A stretch of 64,000 nt of DNA, from contig CM030715.1 of the NCBI GenBank assembly GCA_017979445.1, positions 33,725,756 to 33,789,755 of the forward strand, read 5' to 3'. The stretch's first letter is position 1. Every line of letters starts with the position of its first letter. The DNA comes from Akebia trifoliata. Its lineage: Eukaryota > Streptophyta > Magnoliopsida > Ranunculales > Lardizabalaceae. The translations under genes and the position numbers were made by a program. This document shows positions 36,879-50,443 of this stretch, piece after piece. The notes under the pieces are model-generated. The model saw only the letters and a program-made list of their open reading frames with translations, was not told the DNA's origin and ran no database searches.

Positions 36879-36943
36879 GATCATTTGCCTTGGGATATAC
36901 AAGAAAAAGATTTATGATTTTGCATATCCCAAGGCAAATGATC
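36879..36943. repeat. Hairpin with perfect 20-bp arms
   Basis: GATCATTTGCCTTGGGATAT (36879-36898) is the exact complement of 36924-36943. Weaker outer arms with CACATAT and GTCCCA extend it, so it is probably the core of a MITE rather than a small-RNA gene. Confidence 0.75.
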
Positions 36944-38212
36944 ATGATTTTGCATTGGGACATATGTGAGAGATGTTCAAAAAATCGTTATCCTTACCCA
37001 TTAATTAGACATAGAGGGATCTCTTCTATTAGGTAAGAGCAGGTCAATAATAAAGAGATGGTACAATCAAAATAATTCTTTTTTTAAGTTTTATTATGAA
37101 TGTTTCATCAACACACTTAACAAAGTGACAGGATACATCTAGTGTGGAAGTGGACCAACATTTCTGTTGGCAAATAGGAGATGTTCAAATTCTTGCCCAA
37201 GTTTTTTTTTTTTTTTTTTTAAAGAAGATTAACTAGGTTAAGGCCAGACCCAAACCAACTACAACCTTAGGAACCGCGAACCACTACGATCCTTATCAAG
37301 GATCAACAAAAGATCAATAGGATAAGAGTTACAATTCATGCCCAAGTATTTATTACTCATTAGGTAGAAATTGCAATCTTATTAGGCTTAGTCACTATAG
37401 CTATTCAAAACCCTCAAACCAACAGTCAGAATTTATTCAAATATATTATTGAATTCATTTGAAACTTGAGCAGAACTTAGAGAGTAGAGGAATACGGTCT
37501 TCCGATCTCCTTGCACTGGCATATTTGGATGCAGATCTTGCCAAAAAAGGTTTTTGTTATTTCGATAAATCCATTCAACCAACTCCAATATTTTAACCAA
37601 TTAAGATCCTAGAACATTTCAAGAAATCCTTGTTGAATAGTTTTCGACTTTTGGGGAATATATATTTACTGATGATTGGGAATATGTGAGTTGTCTCTTT
37701 GAAAATCAAACTAGACACCCATGAATTATGTGGTCACAATTGTATTGCACATCCTAAGCGAGGCTGAGATTAGAACATATAGATCAGAACCATAATCTAA
37801 ACAGCTTATATAAAAAATGCATAGTGAAGCAAGAAATATAATTGATTGATTCTCAATGAGATAACTTTTGCAGAGGGAGTGCATGTTCCAACCCATACTT
37901 GAACTAGCAGTGTATATAAGTAGATCAATAATAACTTGGACATTTACCAGACCTCTCCCCTTCTGAATAGGATCCTCTTCACTCCAAGGTTTGAATTTAC
38001 GAACCCAAAAAGGTAAGAAACATTTACTCGGTTCCCTGCATGAGTGACTGTACAGATAAAAAGAAGAAAGCTACTTGATTCCCAAAAAAATACACCCGCA
38101 ATGGTAATCATCATGAATACAATTTGCCCATGACATGTACCCATAAACTGCAAGACCAAGAAATATAACTTCAATATTTTAGCTTCCTCTATTTCAGAAA
38201 ATACGATACATA

Positions 38213-41200
38213 TCATGTATCCAGTTTTTCAGTAACCGTCATTTCCCTGCAGAAACATAAATGGCTTCTAAGAATCAGAATAATCAAATTTGAATGGGTA
38301 ATTAGTAGAAATAAGAAAAATGCCACAAATACAACACAGGAACAAGTGGAAATAAAATATTTAACCTGTTCATCATCTTCACTGCAAGATTATGAGCATA
38401 CTTCAAAGGCGTCAAGCTTTTCACATGGTCAGCATCAACCAATAAAGATTTTAAGTTTAGAAATAGTTCATGGTAAGCCTTACTCAATTCTCTGAAGTCC
38501 TGTTGTTTGTCCACAGAGTAACCACCAAATTGGTCTCCATGGGGGCAATTAGAATGTTTCCAGATATTCTCTTGCACTTTATCTTCCTTTTGGATAGATC
38601 GTGTTTCCATCAACAATGTCTGTGTTAATCGGGATCCCACCCTGGTCCTGACTACTGCTTCCAATTTTGCAGCCATGACAGCAGCTCGAGCAATACATGA
38701 AGAAGGTAGCTAAAAAGAACTGAACAGTGTTAACAATTTGATTGACCAGCAGACTACCATAGTTAGCTCAGTTTTATAAAAGACATAGAAGAGAATATAC
38801 ATAGGGTGCCCAGGGAGGTGGGGTGGGGGTTATAAACTAAACTGTAGTCAGGAGGAAAGGCAATACTACACTAGTTCTGTAATATCAGACATCTTGCAAT
38901 TAAGAACCTACCACGATGGTTATATGAAGAAAACAAGTAACCATTCCTACCCTATGCGACAGGAAGACTACATTCTCTAATAATTTTCCATACCTGTGCA
39001 GGTTGGACACAGGTTGTTTATATGATTTTAATGTAATTCATCTTACATGGAATACATTCTTTCAATGTTGGACACTTAAATCAGCATCACCCTCATCTAC
39101 ATCAAATGCCAATTATTAGAGTTGGCAACATGAATCCTATTTCAGCATTCAACTTCATCTTGAGTCATTCTCAGTTAAGGCATCTCTTGTACACTAGACA
39201 TGAATTCATGTATTTTAAAACATAGGTCAACTGTACGGACGTATCAGCATATAACATTTGCAGGATACAGTTTGTATGACGCTTCATCAGTGTCCAACAC
39301 TAACACTCATATCCCTGTCTTTGTCATATAGAAATCCAACTAAAGATTACTCACAAGCAAATGAAAATTAAAGGGGTTTTTTCCCCCTTATCAGAGAAAA
39401 CAAACATTAGAGAAGGTCTGCTACAGTCTAGGCATTTTAACCCACTACATTTTTGTGTTTCCTACCTCATGTTGACGAATGACACAAACATGCATGTTCA
39501 GGTCCAACTGGCACTAAAAATTAACACACCAGAAAACATAGCATTTTAGTTTAGTAGACACTACCTGTGCAAGCCGGGCAACATTAAGACCAAAACTCTT
39601 GTCTGACATGCCAGGCACAACCTTATAAAGGAAAGTGATGTCACAATGGTCAAGATTCTCAACACATTGATCTGATTTAGAGTCCATAATTTCTGGAATA
39701 TTCTGTGATGTCATATACGAAACATGGTAAGCCGCAACAGAGCCTGGAAATTCATTCTTGATATCCACAATTTTAGGGTAGTGAGTGACAAAGAGGACCA
39801 TGCATCTTTTCTGATCGAGAAGGTAGCGTAATGTTGCATAAGCAATTGCAACACCATCATGTGTGCTCGTGCCTCGCCCAAGCTCATCAATGATTACCAG
39901 TGAGCGTGGTGTGCAGTTATGGAGTATATGAGAAGCTTCACTCAGTTCCTCTAAAAAGGTGCTCCTTCCTTGTTGGATACTGTCGGATGCACCCATTCGG
40001 GTGTAAATTCCATCTAGAACATGTAACTTTGCTGACGATGCTGGTACAAAGGAACCAACCTAGAGGGATCAGAGGGTACATTTTAATGAAGCAGTGCCAT
40101 GCGAATCACATTCCACATAAGGAACTTAAAGCAATAATAGGCACAGTTTGTATGGATAAATCACAAACTTTTAAAACAGAGGTCGGCAATGTTGCATGGA
40201 TGCATGAGTGTTAGGGACTGAAAAGGGTACAAAGTGTTGAATTTGGCAAACCCCAAAACTTCATGGACTAATGAATTATGGGATGAGATATCTTAAGAAT
40301 GTATCATATACCCATTCAATGTAATATTTTGCTACAAAGAAAATCTTAAGTCGAAATGGTAGCACTCACTATCTATATAAATGCTAATATTACCTTGAAA
40401 AAAAATATTCAGTCACACAGGAGTCCATGGAAAGTTGGAACCCAACATACACCCAACATAGGTACTTGACCCATTATAGTCCATGCAACATAACAAGTAT
40501 TTGATGAAGAAGAGAACTTGAACAGAATCATTTATTTGAGGACTCCTATATAAAGAGACACACATGCATCCATGCATACACATTAACAACCAACAGAGCT
40601 CATCACCAAATTAAAAAAATCACAATTGGTGCTCCAACAATTCATAGACAATTGACGTCAATTGGAGCTCAGATTGTACCTGAGCCATGATTGCGATGAG
40701 AGCAACCTGACGAATGTAGCAACTTTTTCCACCCATGTTTGGGCCCGTAATGATCTGACAGTATTCCCCATCTACATGCAAGTTGGTGTCATTTGGAACA
40801 AAATTGTCTTGTAATATCAACTCCAGAACCTGAATGAAATAATTTTTGGTAAGCAGTGAACAAACCAACCCCGACAGCCACTTAAGTAAAAAAAAAAACA
40901 CCGAACTGGTAACAGATATTCTTATTTCAAAAAAAAAAAAAAATGGTTCAGTTGATGCAAGTAACTGGAAAAAAAATTTTGACATTAACAGAGCAACAGA
41001 AATCCATTTAGTTCCATACATTATAGACATATTGAATGTAGATCTATATGTGGCATACCGGATGACGACCAGAACAAATGTGTATCTGAACAGGTTCATT
41101 CTCATCCACAAAAACTGGACGGACATAATTCTGCAATATATGCTTTAAACGAATTAAATAAAATTCGAAAAAAGTTTCAAACTTAAGAGCCCAAGGAATT

Positions 41201-44200
41201 ACAATAACAACAGTGTTACCTTATTTCTCGAAAGAATGGCAAGTGAATGAAGACAGTCTAAAGCAGCTAGTGCTTGAACAGCAGCTTGAAATTCTGCATA
41301 ATATTTACCAAATCCCTCTAAGAAACTATTCCAGGCACTGCGGCAGACAACAGTTAATTCCTCCTTGGCCAGCAACAACTGATCTAAAGCTTCCAAGACT
41401 TCAGGAGGGTGATAGCGAATTGTCTTCTTAGTACTATTGACTTTGACCCAATTCGAAGGTACCCTTACCTCTGAGCGCAACTGTGATCAAAGCTATAATG
41501 ATTCAATTCTCTGGGAACAAACTACTAATATATCCTTGGAATAATGGAAATGATTCAGCTACTTATTAAAAAAAAATACTAACAATGGTTCGACACCAAA
41601 ATTTGGATCTCACAAATGCCCACACCTTTACATTTAAACCTAATACAATCAGGGTCATTTTGGTCAAAATCCAATAAAATTGTAGCATACGACCCTAGAT
41701 GTGTGTTTGCACATGCCACCTTCTAGTAGAGATATAAATGGATATGTCATTACTTAATTGTAAAGAACTGATAATGCATGCAGGCTAGAGGTGATGACAA
41801 GGAGAAAGATCAAATAACGAATTATTAGTAGCTGAAAAGCATCTGGATAAATCGACTTCAATATAATTTTACCCTGAATTACCTCTATCAAGTGTGTTGA
41901 TCCAGAAACACTCATGAATTCCAAATTCCGCACTCCAAGCTGCTTTCGATACAGACCAATCAAGGAATCCAACTTTTTGCTTGCCACCTGAACAGCTGTG
42001 CGAGCTCTTGCAACCTGTCCACAAATTGATATTTTTTATAAGCAAAAAAATCTTTTATTAACAGGGCATGGTTGAGATGACCAAACCAATAAAGAGAGAG
42101 AAAACAAGCAAGAAATGGGAAATTTTGCAAAATGAAAAGAAATCAATGTGAAATATAGATTATCTGCACACACACACCTCAGGGAATTGATCATTACAAA
42201 CAATGAATAAGTTTTGGAGATCCCCTTGATTAGCTGCGTCCTTGTTCAGGATGGAAAGAAGCTTAGCAGCATGACCGACTACTGTGGAGGATGAGGCTGT
42301 TAAAATCAACCTCCTCAACAAAACCGATTGCACTGTCTTCCCTTGCACTTTTTCATTATTGTTCTCATCTTCAACCTGAAGTTGCTGAAGTTGTTTTCCA
42401 GCAAATAAAATAGCATGAATGACAGCAATGAACTGTAGCATTCAGACAGAAATCGTCAGCACACAATATAGATGCATGATAAACTGATAATATATCAAGC
42501 AAAAGATGTATTTTAAACAGACATAATTAATTTATGGGGCACTAAAGGCAAAATCATTATTTTGAACCCAACTTATTCAAATCTAAGAAGCCCCATCAGT
42601 TTTTTCTTCGAGATAGAACTATTTTATCTCCAAGTTGAACTATGATTCATGGTTAGTTCAGCCCACCTTGAATGCAGGGCACATAGACATAGTAAAGTAA
42701 TTGAGGAAACTTTACTCGGCCATGGACAAGGTATCAGAAACGCTCTAAAAGTGAACCTAGGAAGGTAATTGTTACCTCAGCTGCAGTTGCGGTTCGGTGG
42801 AAAATTCTTGTTATTCCACGCTGAATATCTGGAGATCTTCCTAAAGTGGTTAAAACCAAAGAAAGCAAATAATTGACCTCAGGTTTTACAATTGCAACAC
42901 ATCCATCATCCACGTTAAACCCACAAACATCTTGCGAAGTGCTTGGCCCTATTGATTCTGCAATCTCAGAAACGGCGTCAAGCCGTGCAAATATTGAACT
43001 TCTATCACATAGAGGATGAGTCACCTGCATAATGCAGCAAACATGACAAGTCAAAACAAAAATGTTAAAAAATGAAGGCACAATAAAATAAGCATATAAG
43101 CCCACCTCATACCCAGTGTCTAAGAAGCCTTGAACCAAATATAGTGAGTGTATGATTCATCGAATGAAGTAAAGAACCAATCTCTGACCCATCAAAGTTA
43201 TTTTTAAGAACCTACAAACATCAAGTAACTTATTTAGCACAAAACATGAGTAAAGATATTGGAAATAATTTTGCTGAATGCAAGAAAAAAATCAAATTAT
43301 TATTCTCTTTGTGAAAATTAAATCACCAAGATCATCAAAGCTCGGCTAAACAAATCCTGTTTCTCCATTCAATTCTTTCTAGAGCTACATCTTTTGCTAT
43401 GAATGTGTTTAATATTTGTTTCACTATGACTATCTCCTCCTGTATCCAGGCTTTGGACTGGCAATGTAGTGTAAAGGAAACATTACAAAGGCGGAGTTTT
43501 GTGAAAATAAAATAAATGCCGAAAAATTGTGGATTAGCAGTGATTCGAAGTTCATGAATTAGTCATAAAGCCTTATCATAAAATACTATTAAAGTTCAAA
43601 GCATTTTCAATCCATTAGGAAGGATTCAAAAAAGTATCCCAAGTTAAGCATGCAATTTGTCAAATATTACCTCTAGCTGTTGAAGGGCATTGGCCGACAA
43701 GGTCATCTCAATGTTGCTCGAGAAAGGACGAAATGCAGCACCAAGACGCATAATCCTTTCCAACCCAAACTGCCTTAGATGACGAATTGTCAAGGCCAAT
43801 GCTTGGACAGCCAACCCAGGCATAGTTATAATTTCCTGTAAAGTCACAAAATTAATATTCAGACTTAGTTTAACAAAGTTAAATTAGCAGCTTAATCAAC
43901 AATAGATAGCCACAAGATCCGTAGATAGAAGAATTCAAGCCTAAAAATAATTTATTCATGTAAAGAAGAACAAAATAGTCAGCATACCTCAATCCCCAGA
44001 CGATGTTTATCCTGCTCTGCAGTCTCCGTGATGTGCTCATGAGGATCTCCAAAGGTATCTTCATCTACGCTCTCATATAAAGTCATTACTTCAGCAAGAG
44101 CACCCCCATCTTTGAAACAATCATGTGAAGCACGCTCAACTCTAACATTGGATGTAGGTCCAGCATACGCCAATAGTAACTAAATATTAACAATCCCAAC

Positions 44201-46169
44201 TTCTCAGGAAGATGTAGAAAATGGGTGAAATCTTTAAGAAGACTCCCAACACAAAACGAGTATTTTAATGTTTGGCTGAACCGTGATTTAAAATAACCAT
44301 GATAGTAATGTAGTGGCCATTCAAACAAAATGCCCACTAGTTGCTGAGTTGGCTCTCATGATATCCATTACAGGCCTATTTTACTATTTGTAATGAACAT
44401 TGATGTCATAGTGACTTGTAACAATGTTATTTTAGTAATAAATGGTTCAAATACAGCAGTTTTAAACATAGTGACAAAACTCTGAGATTTTTTGAAAAAA
44501 AAAAAAAAATCACGATCTTAAATGTTGTCAAGTAAATCACAATTTTTTTCAAAAAAGTGTGACATTTTTGGGGGAAAAAACATGATTAATCGTGATTTAA
44601 TCGATGATTTTTTGAAAAATACAGATTGTTTTTATGCTTAGCATTTTTAAGTGTTATTTAATTATTTTATCATTTAATTTGAGATACATAGTTTTTACAC
44701 TTAAAAAAAATTATTTTAAAATTTTAATTTATCCGATGTTTTCCAAACTCTATCAATCTTTTGCCGACTTTTTCTGAAGCATTCTCTTGCCGAATTATTC
44801 CTGAACCCCATCTTTGTTACCATGTTTTAAACATTACAAAATAATTATTTTTATGTTTTCCAAAATGATAGGCCATTAATCGGTTTCAGATTTAAAATTC
44901 AATATGATCTAATCTGAAACATTTTATTTTAACCATTTTGTAATGGCCATTTTTTAACATAACTTGTGGGCACCTTTATAATGTAAAATGCCGCGATAAC
45001 AGTTATAATGGTTGGGCCAACCTAAAATTAGAACATTGTCATAGCCAGACCCTTTTAAACCTCAGGTGACACATCAATATAGAAATGTAAGATCATTACT
45101 TCTTAATATTAATGTTTTCAAATGAGATATAAAATACTGTTCTTTGAATCAACTGACCTATGGATCAAAGCCCCATGTTAATATTAAGTTTTTCAAATGT
45201 TAATCGAATAGCAGAATACCTTCTCCGTCTGTTTCGTAATAGACTCCCCAAGAAGTATCTCCGCAGGAGACAAGCTTAAATCACCGTTTCAAGTGCCGAT
45301 CTCATCACATTATCATTGAATTCTCCATGAACAACATCTCCAGTTGAAATCTCCACAGCAACAAACCCAATTCTCACATCAAATCCACCCTCCACACCAC
45401 AATCCTTATTCCCAACCAAAACCCCCTTTTCAACAACACAAATAAGATAATTACTACAAGATCCACATCCCTCCTCTCCAGCTCCCATATCCTCAGCTGC
45501 TTCAAGCGTGGCTTTCGTATACAAAGCCGAAAGCCCTCTCGTAAACGGCCCCAACCGATTCGACCCATGAGCCTTAATCGCTGCCGTCTCCGTCTGCTTA
45601 ACAACTCCAACCTTAAACCCAGCATTCACAAGTCTCCTCACATGAACATTTAATCGAAAAGTCGGGATACTTGCAGTCGAGAAATTGTGATCAACGTGAG
45701 AGTAAATTCCCAAAACCCTAGCTGCAACCTCGGCATCTTCACCGAAAAACCGATATTTATATCCAACTTCGATCATTAGAAGGACATCAGGGTACTTCGA
45801 TTTAAGATCCAAGACTTGTTGTTCCAAAGGAGTGTACTTAGGGTTTGAGGAAGATAGGGATTGAGTGGGGAGAGAAGAGGTTGGAGAGGGTTCTAGAAGC
45901 TTCTGGAGGAATTTTTGGTGGAGAGAGGGGTTTGGGATTGGGTTTTGGGTGTGAGGAGAGAGTTTTGGTTTTTTGATTGTTAGGGTTTTGAGTGGTGAGG
46001 TTAGTTCTGTGGATCGAAGGCGTTTTGAGGGAGAGAAGGAAACAGTGGCGGAGATTCTTGGGGGAGGGGTTGGTGGGTTTGAATTCTCTGGAAGACTAGA
46101 AGATGAAGGAAGAGTTTTGGGTTTAGGGGCAAAAAAGCGGGAAATCACTTGTTGCTTCTGCTTCCCCAT
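38213..46169 (-). CDS. MSH3: DNA mismatch repair protein MSH3, one apparent frameshift
   Basis: Thirteen exons, read right to left: 46169-45220, 44179-43988, 43835-43671, 43211-43113, 43024-42776, 42432-42178, 42014-41883, 41480-41220, 41130-41059, 40829-40680, 40059-39565, 38709-38366 and 38246-38213. About 1132 residues after allowing for one missing base (Arabidopsis 1081). With MSH2 it forms MutSbeta, which binds insertion-deletion loops in the nucleus. Seen: an N-terminal PCNA-binding box QQVISRFF, MutS domain I in exon 1, Walker A GPNMGGKS in exon 10, and Walker [15 protein letters not shown] plus THYPK in exon 11. Exon 1 reads ETVI then TAA; one extra T at 45277-45279 would give ETVILSLSPAE, matching the family, and the correct frame continues to the donor at 45219. 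The final 34-bp exon is the least certain part. Confidence 0.9.
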
Positions 46170-47602
46170 GTTTGGCGGTTTGACAGTGTTTGAGGGGGTT
46201 CAGAGAGTGGTAGTTATAAGGAGAAAAACAGTTGAATTGGCGCTTTTATAGTTGGTGATTTAGAACAACCTCCTCACATTTTGGGATATATTTGAGATAC
46301 ACTCCCTCTTTTTTTAACTGTGCATATCCCTTTGACCTAAGTCTCTTCTAGAAGACTAAGAAAATAACCTTTGAAAACCCTTGATTTTTCTCCCAAATCT
46401 TTAGCCTAGAATAGAAAACCTTTGATTTTTCTACTAAAACATCCATTAAAATATCTATCTTTTCTCTAGGTTGGAAGGTTGAAGGAGATAGAATCTTAAC
46501 AGTTGAAGATGATAGGTTTTGTTAGGAAGAAAAATCAGGGTCTTCCTATAGGTTGAAGATCAGAGCATTTAGTTCATTTTCATTAGTCACTCAAATAAGA
46601 CTGAGGTCAGGGAATATATCATCATTTTGAAAATATAGAAGCATCGAAAAATTCACAAAAACGTTAGGGATGGGTCTAAATCAAATTTTTTTTTAAGGAA
46701 ATGCAGGTTTCTAAATGGACTGGGCTTAATAGGCCCAACTTTAGCATCACCGGATTAGATGTTTTAGATGTAGACATACACATTAATTAATTAATAGGAT
46801 CTTTGTTTAGAGTCATATTGCAATCTTAAATAGGCACGTTTGCCCCAGATTGTAATCAAATTTAACATGTAACAACTCTGCCAGATCTCTGCATTATTTA
46901 ATAGAAGAATCTAAAAAAATGGATTTTTTTTTTCATAATAATAACCATCTCAAGTGAATTGGTTTGGTAATCAAGGATTAGTTTCATTAGCTTTCTATCA
47001 GATAAGATAATGAGAGAAGAACCACAATTACTTATAGTTCTCTTCATTCACCAGATTACAATGGCAGCACAAGAAGTTAGATACTGCTCATAAATTTTTG
47101 TTGGAAAATCTGGGATTTATCCCAATATTTGAATGGATGTGAAAGTGGTTTATTTTTTACATTGTGGTGTAAATGCGTTAGTCCCACATCAGATGGAACA
47201 ACTAAAGAGTGTAAATTTTATATGGAAACTCTCATATAAGATAGTAAATGTTAAAGAGATATGGGTAAAGCCCAAACACATACGAGGGCCATAGGTTCTA
47301 AAAGGGATTTGGACTCATTGGTCCAAAAACACCTTACTAGTTTCAAGTGAAATCTATATTCATTCAACTAAACAACAAAACCATTTTATAAATTGCACAA
47401 AGTATAAGTTTTTTGGACCCATTGGTCCGAAAAACCTTAGTAGTTTTAAGTGAAATCTATATTCATACAACTAAACAACAAAACCATTTTATAAAGTGCA
47501 CAAAGTATAAGTTGTATTAGCTCTTCACATGTACGACTATCTGCAAAATTTGAAAGCCCCATTCAATGGGTAATTTAATTTGAATCACAGCCTGATAACC
47601 TG
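46170..47602. other. Region between MSH3 and CFIM25
   Basis: It should contain the MSH3 promoter and the CFIM25 3'UTR. Apart from the tandem repeat at 47.3-47.5 kb and the LTR-like piece before it, nothing is recognised. Confidence 0.6.
47311..47517. repeat. Two-unit tandem repeat of about 103 bp
   Basis: Units 47311-47414 and 47415-47517 share GTGAAATCTATATTCAT, CAACTAAACAACAAAACCAT and GCACAAAGTATAAGTT at high identity. They follow a TGTTGGAAAATC...TAGTCCCACATC stretch (47099-47195) that looks like part of a small LTR-type element. Confidence 0.75.
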
Positions 47603-50443
47603 TCAGAACATGCGGAACTCAAAGCTGGACAACTGCAGTGGCATGGAGGAGATTACTGATCCGTACTTCTGCAACCAAGTTAATAAGACATGTTTCAAAG
47701 AAGACCCATGTTTGACACTTAAGCACACATTTTTGAACTTATATGACAAAAACGATGGATCTAACATTACAACGGTGATCCTAATGGCATAACAGTTTTA
47801 ACACTAATAAAACCTTTTAAACCTTGATTTAGATGGAAGCAAACGTCTATAATGATCTATTTTCTTTAAAGCCAAAGGCGATTTCTGACAAACACTCATC
47901 AGTGTCCGACAATGACAGACAGGCTCACCTCCAAGATAACACAGAGAACATCATACCTCAGCGTTATCATAGAGATCAAAGAACGAAACAGCAATAAGAT
48001 TAAAGTTTTTGCGTACTTCAAAGTACTCCCTCTCAGACAAGTGAACAAGGAAAAGCTTCTTACACTCCTGAATCAAAGTCCCCTTTTAACTTAGTAAAGT
48101 TATAAAATAAAATAAAAAATAAAAATAAAAAGGATTTAAAATGAAGTACGTAACCAGAGTTTTTCTAAGTTTCAAAAGACCCTACCTTAGGTTTTGTGAT
48201 ATGTGGAGGCAGTATGGGTACATTGCTGCATCAGAGTTTGGCCTCCACCAGATAGCAACACACTCTCCAATCTGCAATAAGGGAATGGGGAATGAAGTCT
48301 TCTATACAAAGATAAGATAATCCAACAACTATCCAAGCTTGTGCCCTTGGAACTAGTTAATGTCAGCTCAACAAAGGTCCAGCTCTGAAATTAACAACTA
48401 ACAAATCACCAATCATACCAGGAGAGTTGATAACATTCACTATGGCATGGTTCAGACAAGTATTTTTAAGGTGTGTGAGGCTTACAACTCGACACAGCCT
48501 CGCGGTGAGGTTCATTAGACCAAAGAGGCAAACAAAAGGTGCATGCATTAGTGTGATGTCTGATTGGGGGGCATATGCTTCACACTTTAATTTGTCAGTT
48601 GGTTTTCCTTTTTTTTTTAGTTGTATTTTTGCAATAAATATACAAATTTATTTACTCACTTTCAACGACATTTGATTATGTGGATTTCAAACTTGAAAAA
48701 GTTGGAAATATGTAGCTTCTACCCTAAATGTTTTTATTCTTCAATGTTAGTTATTTACATATGTTACATTATTTATACCATGTGAGATTTACCACCCCTT
48801 ATACCTCAAGGTGTTGGCCAGCCAAGTTCATCACCTTAGCTAATAATGTTGAAACATAGCACACATGTGCATGAACAATATGAAAGGAATAGTCTAAAAT
48901 ATTAGAGTCGTGATTTTCTTACACCCCTTCTGACACACGCCCCTGACGTGGCATGGGCTAGAACCATAAATTTTTTTCCCTCGGGATACATAACTGTACA
49001 TCCCCATAAATATGTGCAGTTGTGTATTCCAAGGAAAATAATCTATGGTTCTAGCACATGCCACGTTAGGGGACGTGTGTCAGAGGGGGCGTCAGAAAGT
49101 CAATATTCAACATATTACCAAAGGTGAGAAGTAAGATGCCTTTAAATCTTCAAAGTACCTTAAGAAACTATACCTGCCAATCTGGCTGAAGAGAAGTGGC
49201 AGTAGCCCAAGTTTGCTAGTTAGTTTTCGTTTTAGGCCCTCAATTACTACAAAAAGTTCAAAAAAAGATAATAAATAATATGAAATTTGAAGCATACTCA
49301 GGGATCCAACGTACGAAGAAAAAACAAACATATTTTTTCAGGAAAAAAAAAAGGATAATTTCATACCATTCTCTCCAGGATTCAATCGTCCACCAGGAAG
49401 TTTGTAAGAACTGTTCCCTATTTTTTTCAAAACTAGCATGTGAGGGTGGTTATGCTCATGTGTCTGCAAGAAAAGCCAAATTGACAGGCCACAATTATAT
49501 ATTTTTTGCAAAGACAAAAATCATATAAAAAATTATTTCTCAAGAAATTGAATCTGTTTTAGAGCCCATTTGGAAACACTTTAAAAAAATTGTTTGGGTT
49601 AATTTTAAAAACTAAAAAGCTTAATTCTTTAAAAAGCAAAGGGAAACTACTTTCTACTTTTGAAAAGCTATCCACAAAAAAACTACTTTCTTCCACTTTC
49701 TTGCACTTTCTACTTTGTACTCAAACAGGGCCTTAGACTGCTAAGCTAGCATTCCTAAACAAAGATGCCTCCACATTATGTATCACATAATTCAAGAAAT
49801 AACTGAAACAGAGAATCCCTCTTTGATCTACTCAAGACTCCCAATCTTGTATCCTAACAAAACAACAATCCAAAATGTTCAATTTAACCAAAACTAACAT
49901 TTCACACCACGATCATCACGACGAGGAACACATGTTCCAGTTATGAAATCAAGAAACAGTTTTTTCAAATTTCGAATTTACAATAATAATAAAACAAAAA
50001 ACGTAAGCATGCTCTTGAAATAATGATTTATAATGTTTAAAACTTTAAATTTCAAAAACTAAACCAAGAAATCAAAGAACTTGAAGAATGTCAAGAAATC
50101 CAAGATGATAATACTAACCACTAGAATTGCTTCAACGCTTGTCCTCATGCCTTCTTCCATGTATCTGTAGTTCAGAGATTACAGATTAATTTCTTGCTGT
50201 TTTCAGTTAATTTTGATTTGATCTTAGTTTGATACATTTGATTTCTTAGAAATAAAACACAAGTTTTGAGAAGTAAAATCATGAAAGATATGGTTTTTTG
50301 TAGGATTTTGAGAAATTAACGTTACTTGAGTTTCATTCGAGTGAGACGATCTGCGGGCGAACCGTCTTTGTCCAACTTCGGCTCCTTCGTTCCAAAGTGT
50401 AGCTCGAGAGAGGAAACGTATTTACTACTGGTGATGTCTGCAT
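47603..50443 (-). CDS. CFIM25: Cleavage factor Im 25-kDa subunit (Nudix-fold), three apparent frameshifts
   Basis: Seven exons, read right to left: 50443-50326, 50164-50119, 49463-49367, 49246-49174, 48271-48186, 48067-47957 and 47668-47603. They total 199 residues if three missing bases are allowed; the Arabidopsis protein has 200. CFIM25 is the UGUA-binding Nudix-fold subunit of cleavage factor Im and acts in choosing mRNA 3' ends. Seen: VVNTFPLSSYT, YMEEGMRTSVEAIL, HNHPHMLVL, YKLPGGRLNPGEN, IEGLKRKLTSKLG, GECVAIWWRPN, LFLVHLSEREYF and FFDLYDN, all family landmarks in order. All splice sites are canonical. One base is missing in each of exon 1 (TTT near 50395), exon 4 (GGG near 49207) and exon 5 (CC near 48207); every loss is in a homopolymer. 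The start ATG precedes QTSPVVNTF. Confidence 0.88.
48912..49101. mobile_element. MITE in intron 4 of CFIM25
   Basis: 190 bp with long inverted ends: GATTTTCTTACACCCCTTCT against GACTTTCTGACGCCCCCTCT, continuing through GACACACG, ACGTGGCATG and CTAGAACCATA. No coding content. Confidence 0.78.

Larger units (their letters stand above)
33751..38212. other. Region between SF1 and MSH3
   Basis: AT-rich, with a LINE fragment, several T-runs (33999, 37202), a hairpin and a (GA)n tract. Part of it is probably the SF1 5'UTR intron and promoter. No coding gene is supported. Confidence 0.6.

Noticed and set aside
36879..36943. Possible microRNA precursor
   Set aside because: The arms are perfectly matched with a short loop and are embedded in weaker inverted arms, fitting a MITE core; no known microRNA sequence was recognised.
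38302..38676. Separate small gene starting MAAKLEAVV
   Set aside because: It is exon 12 of MSH3; the same Met-Ala-Ala-Lys-Leu-Glu block is found in the C-terminal part of MSH3.
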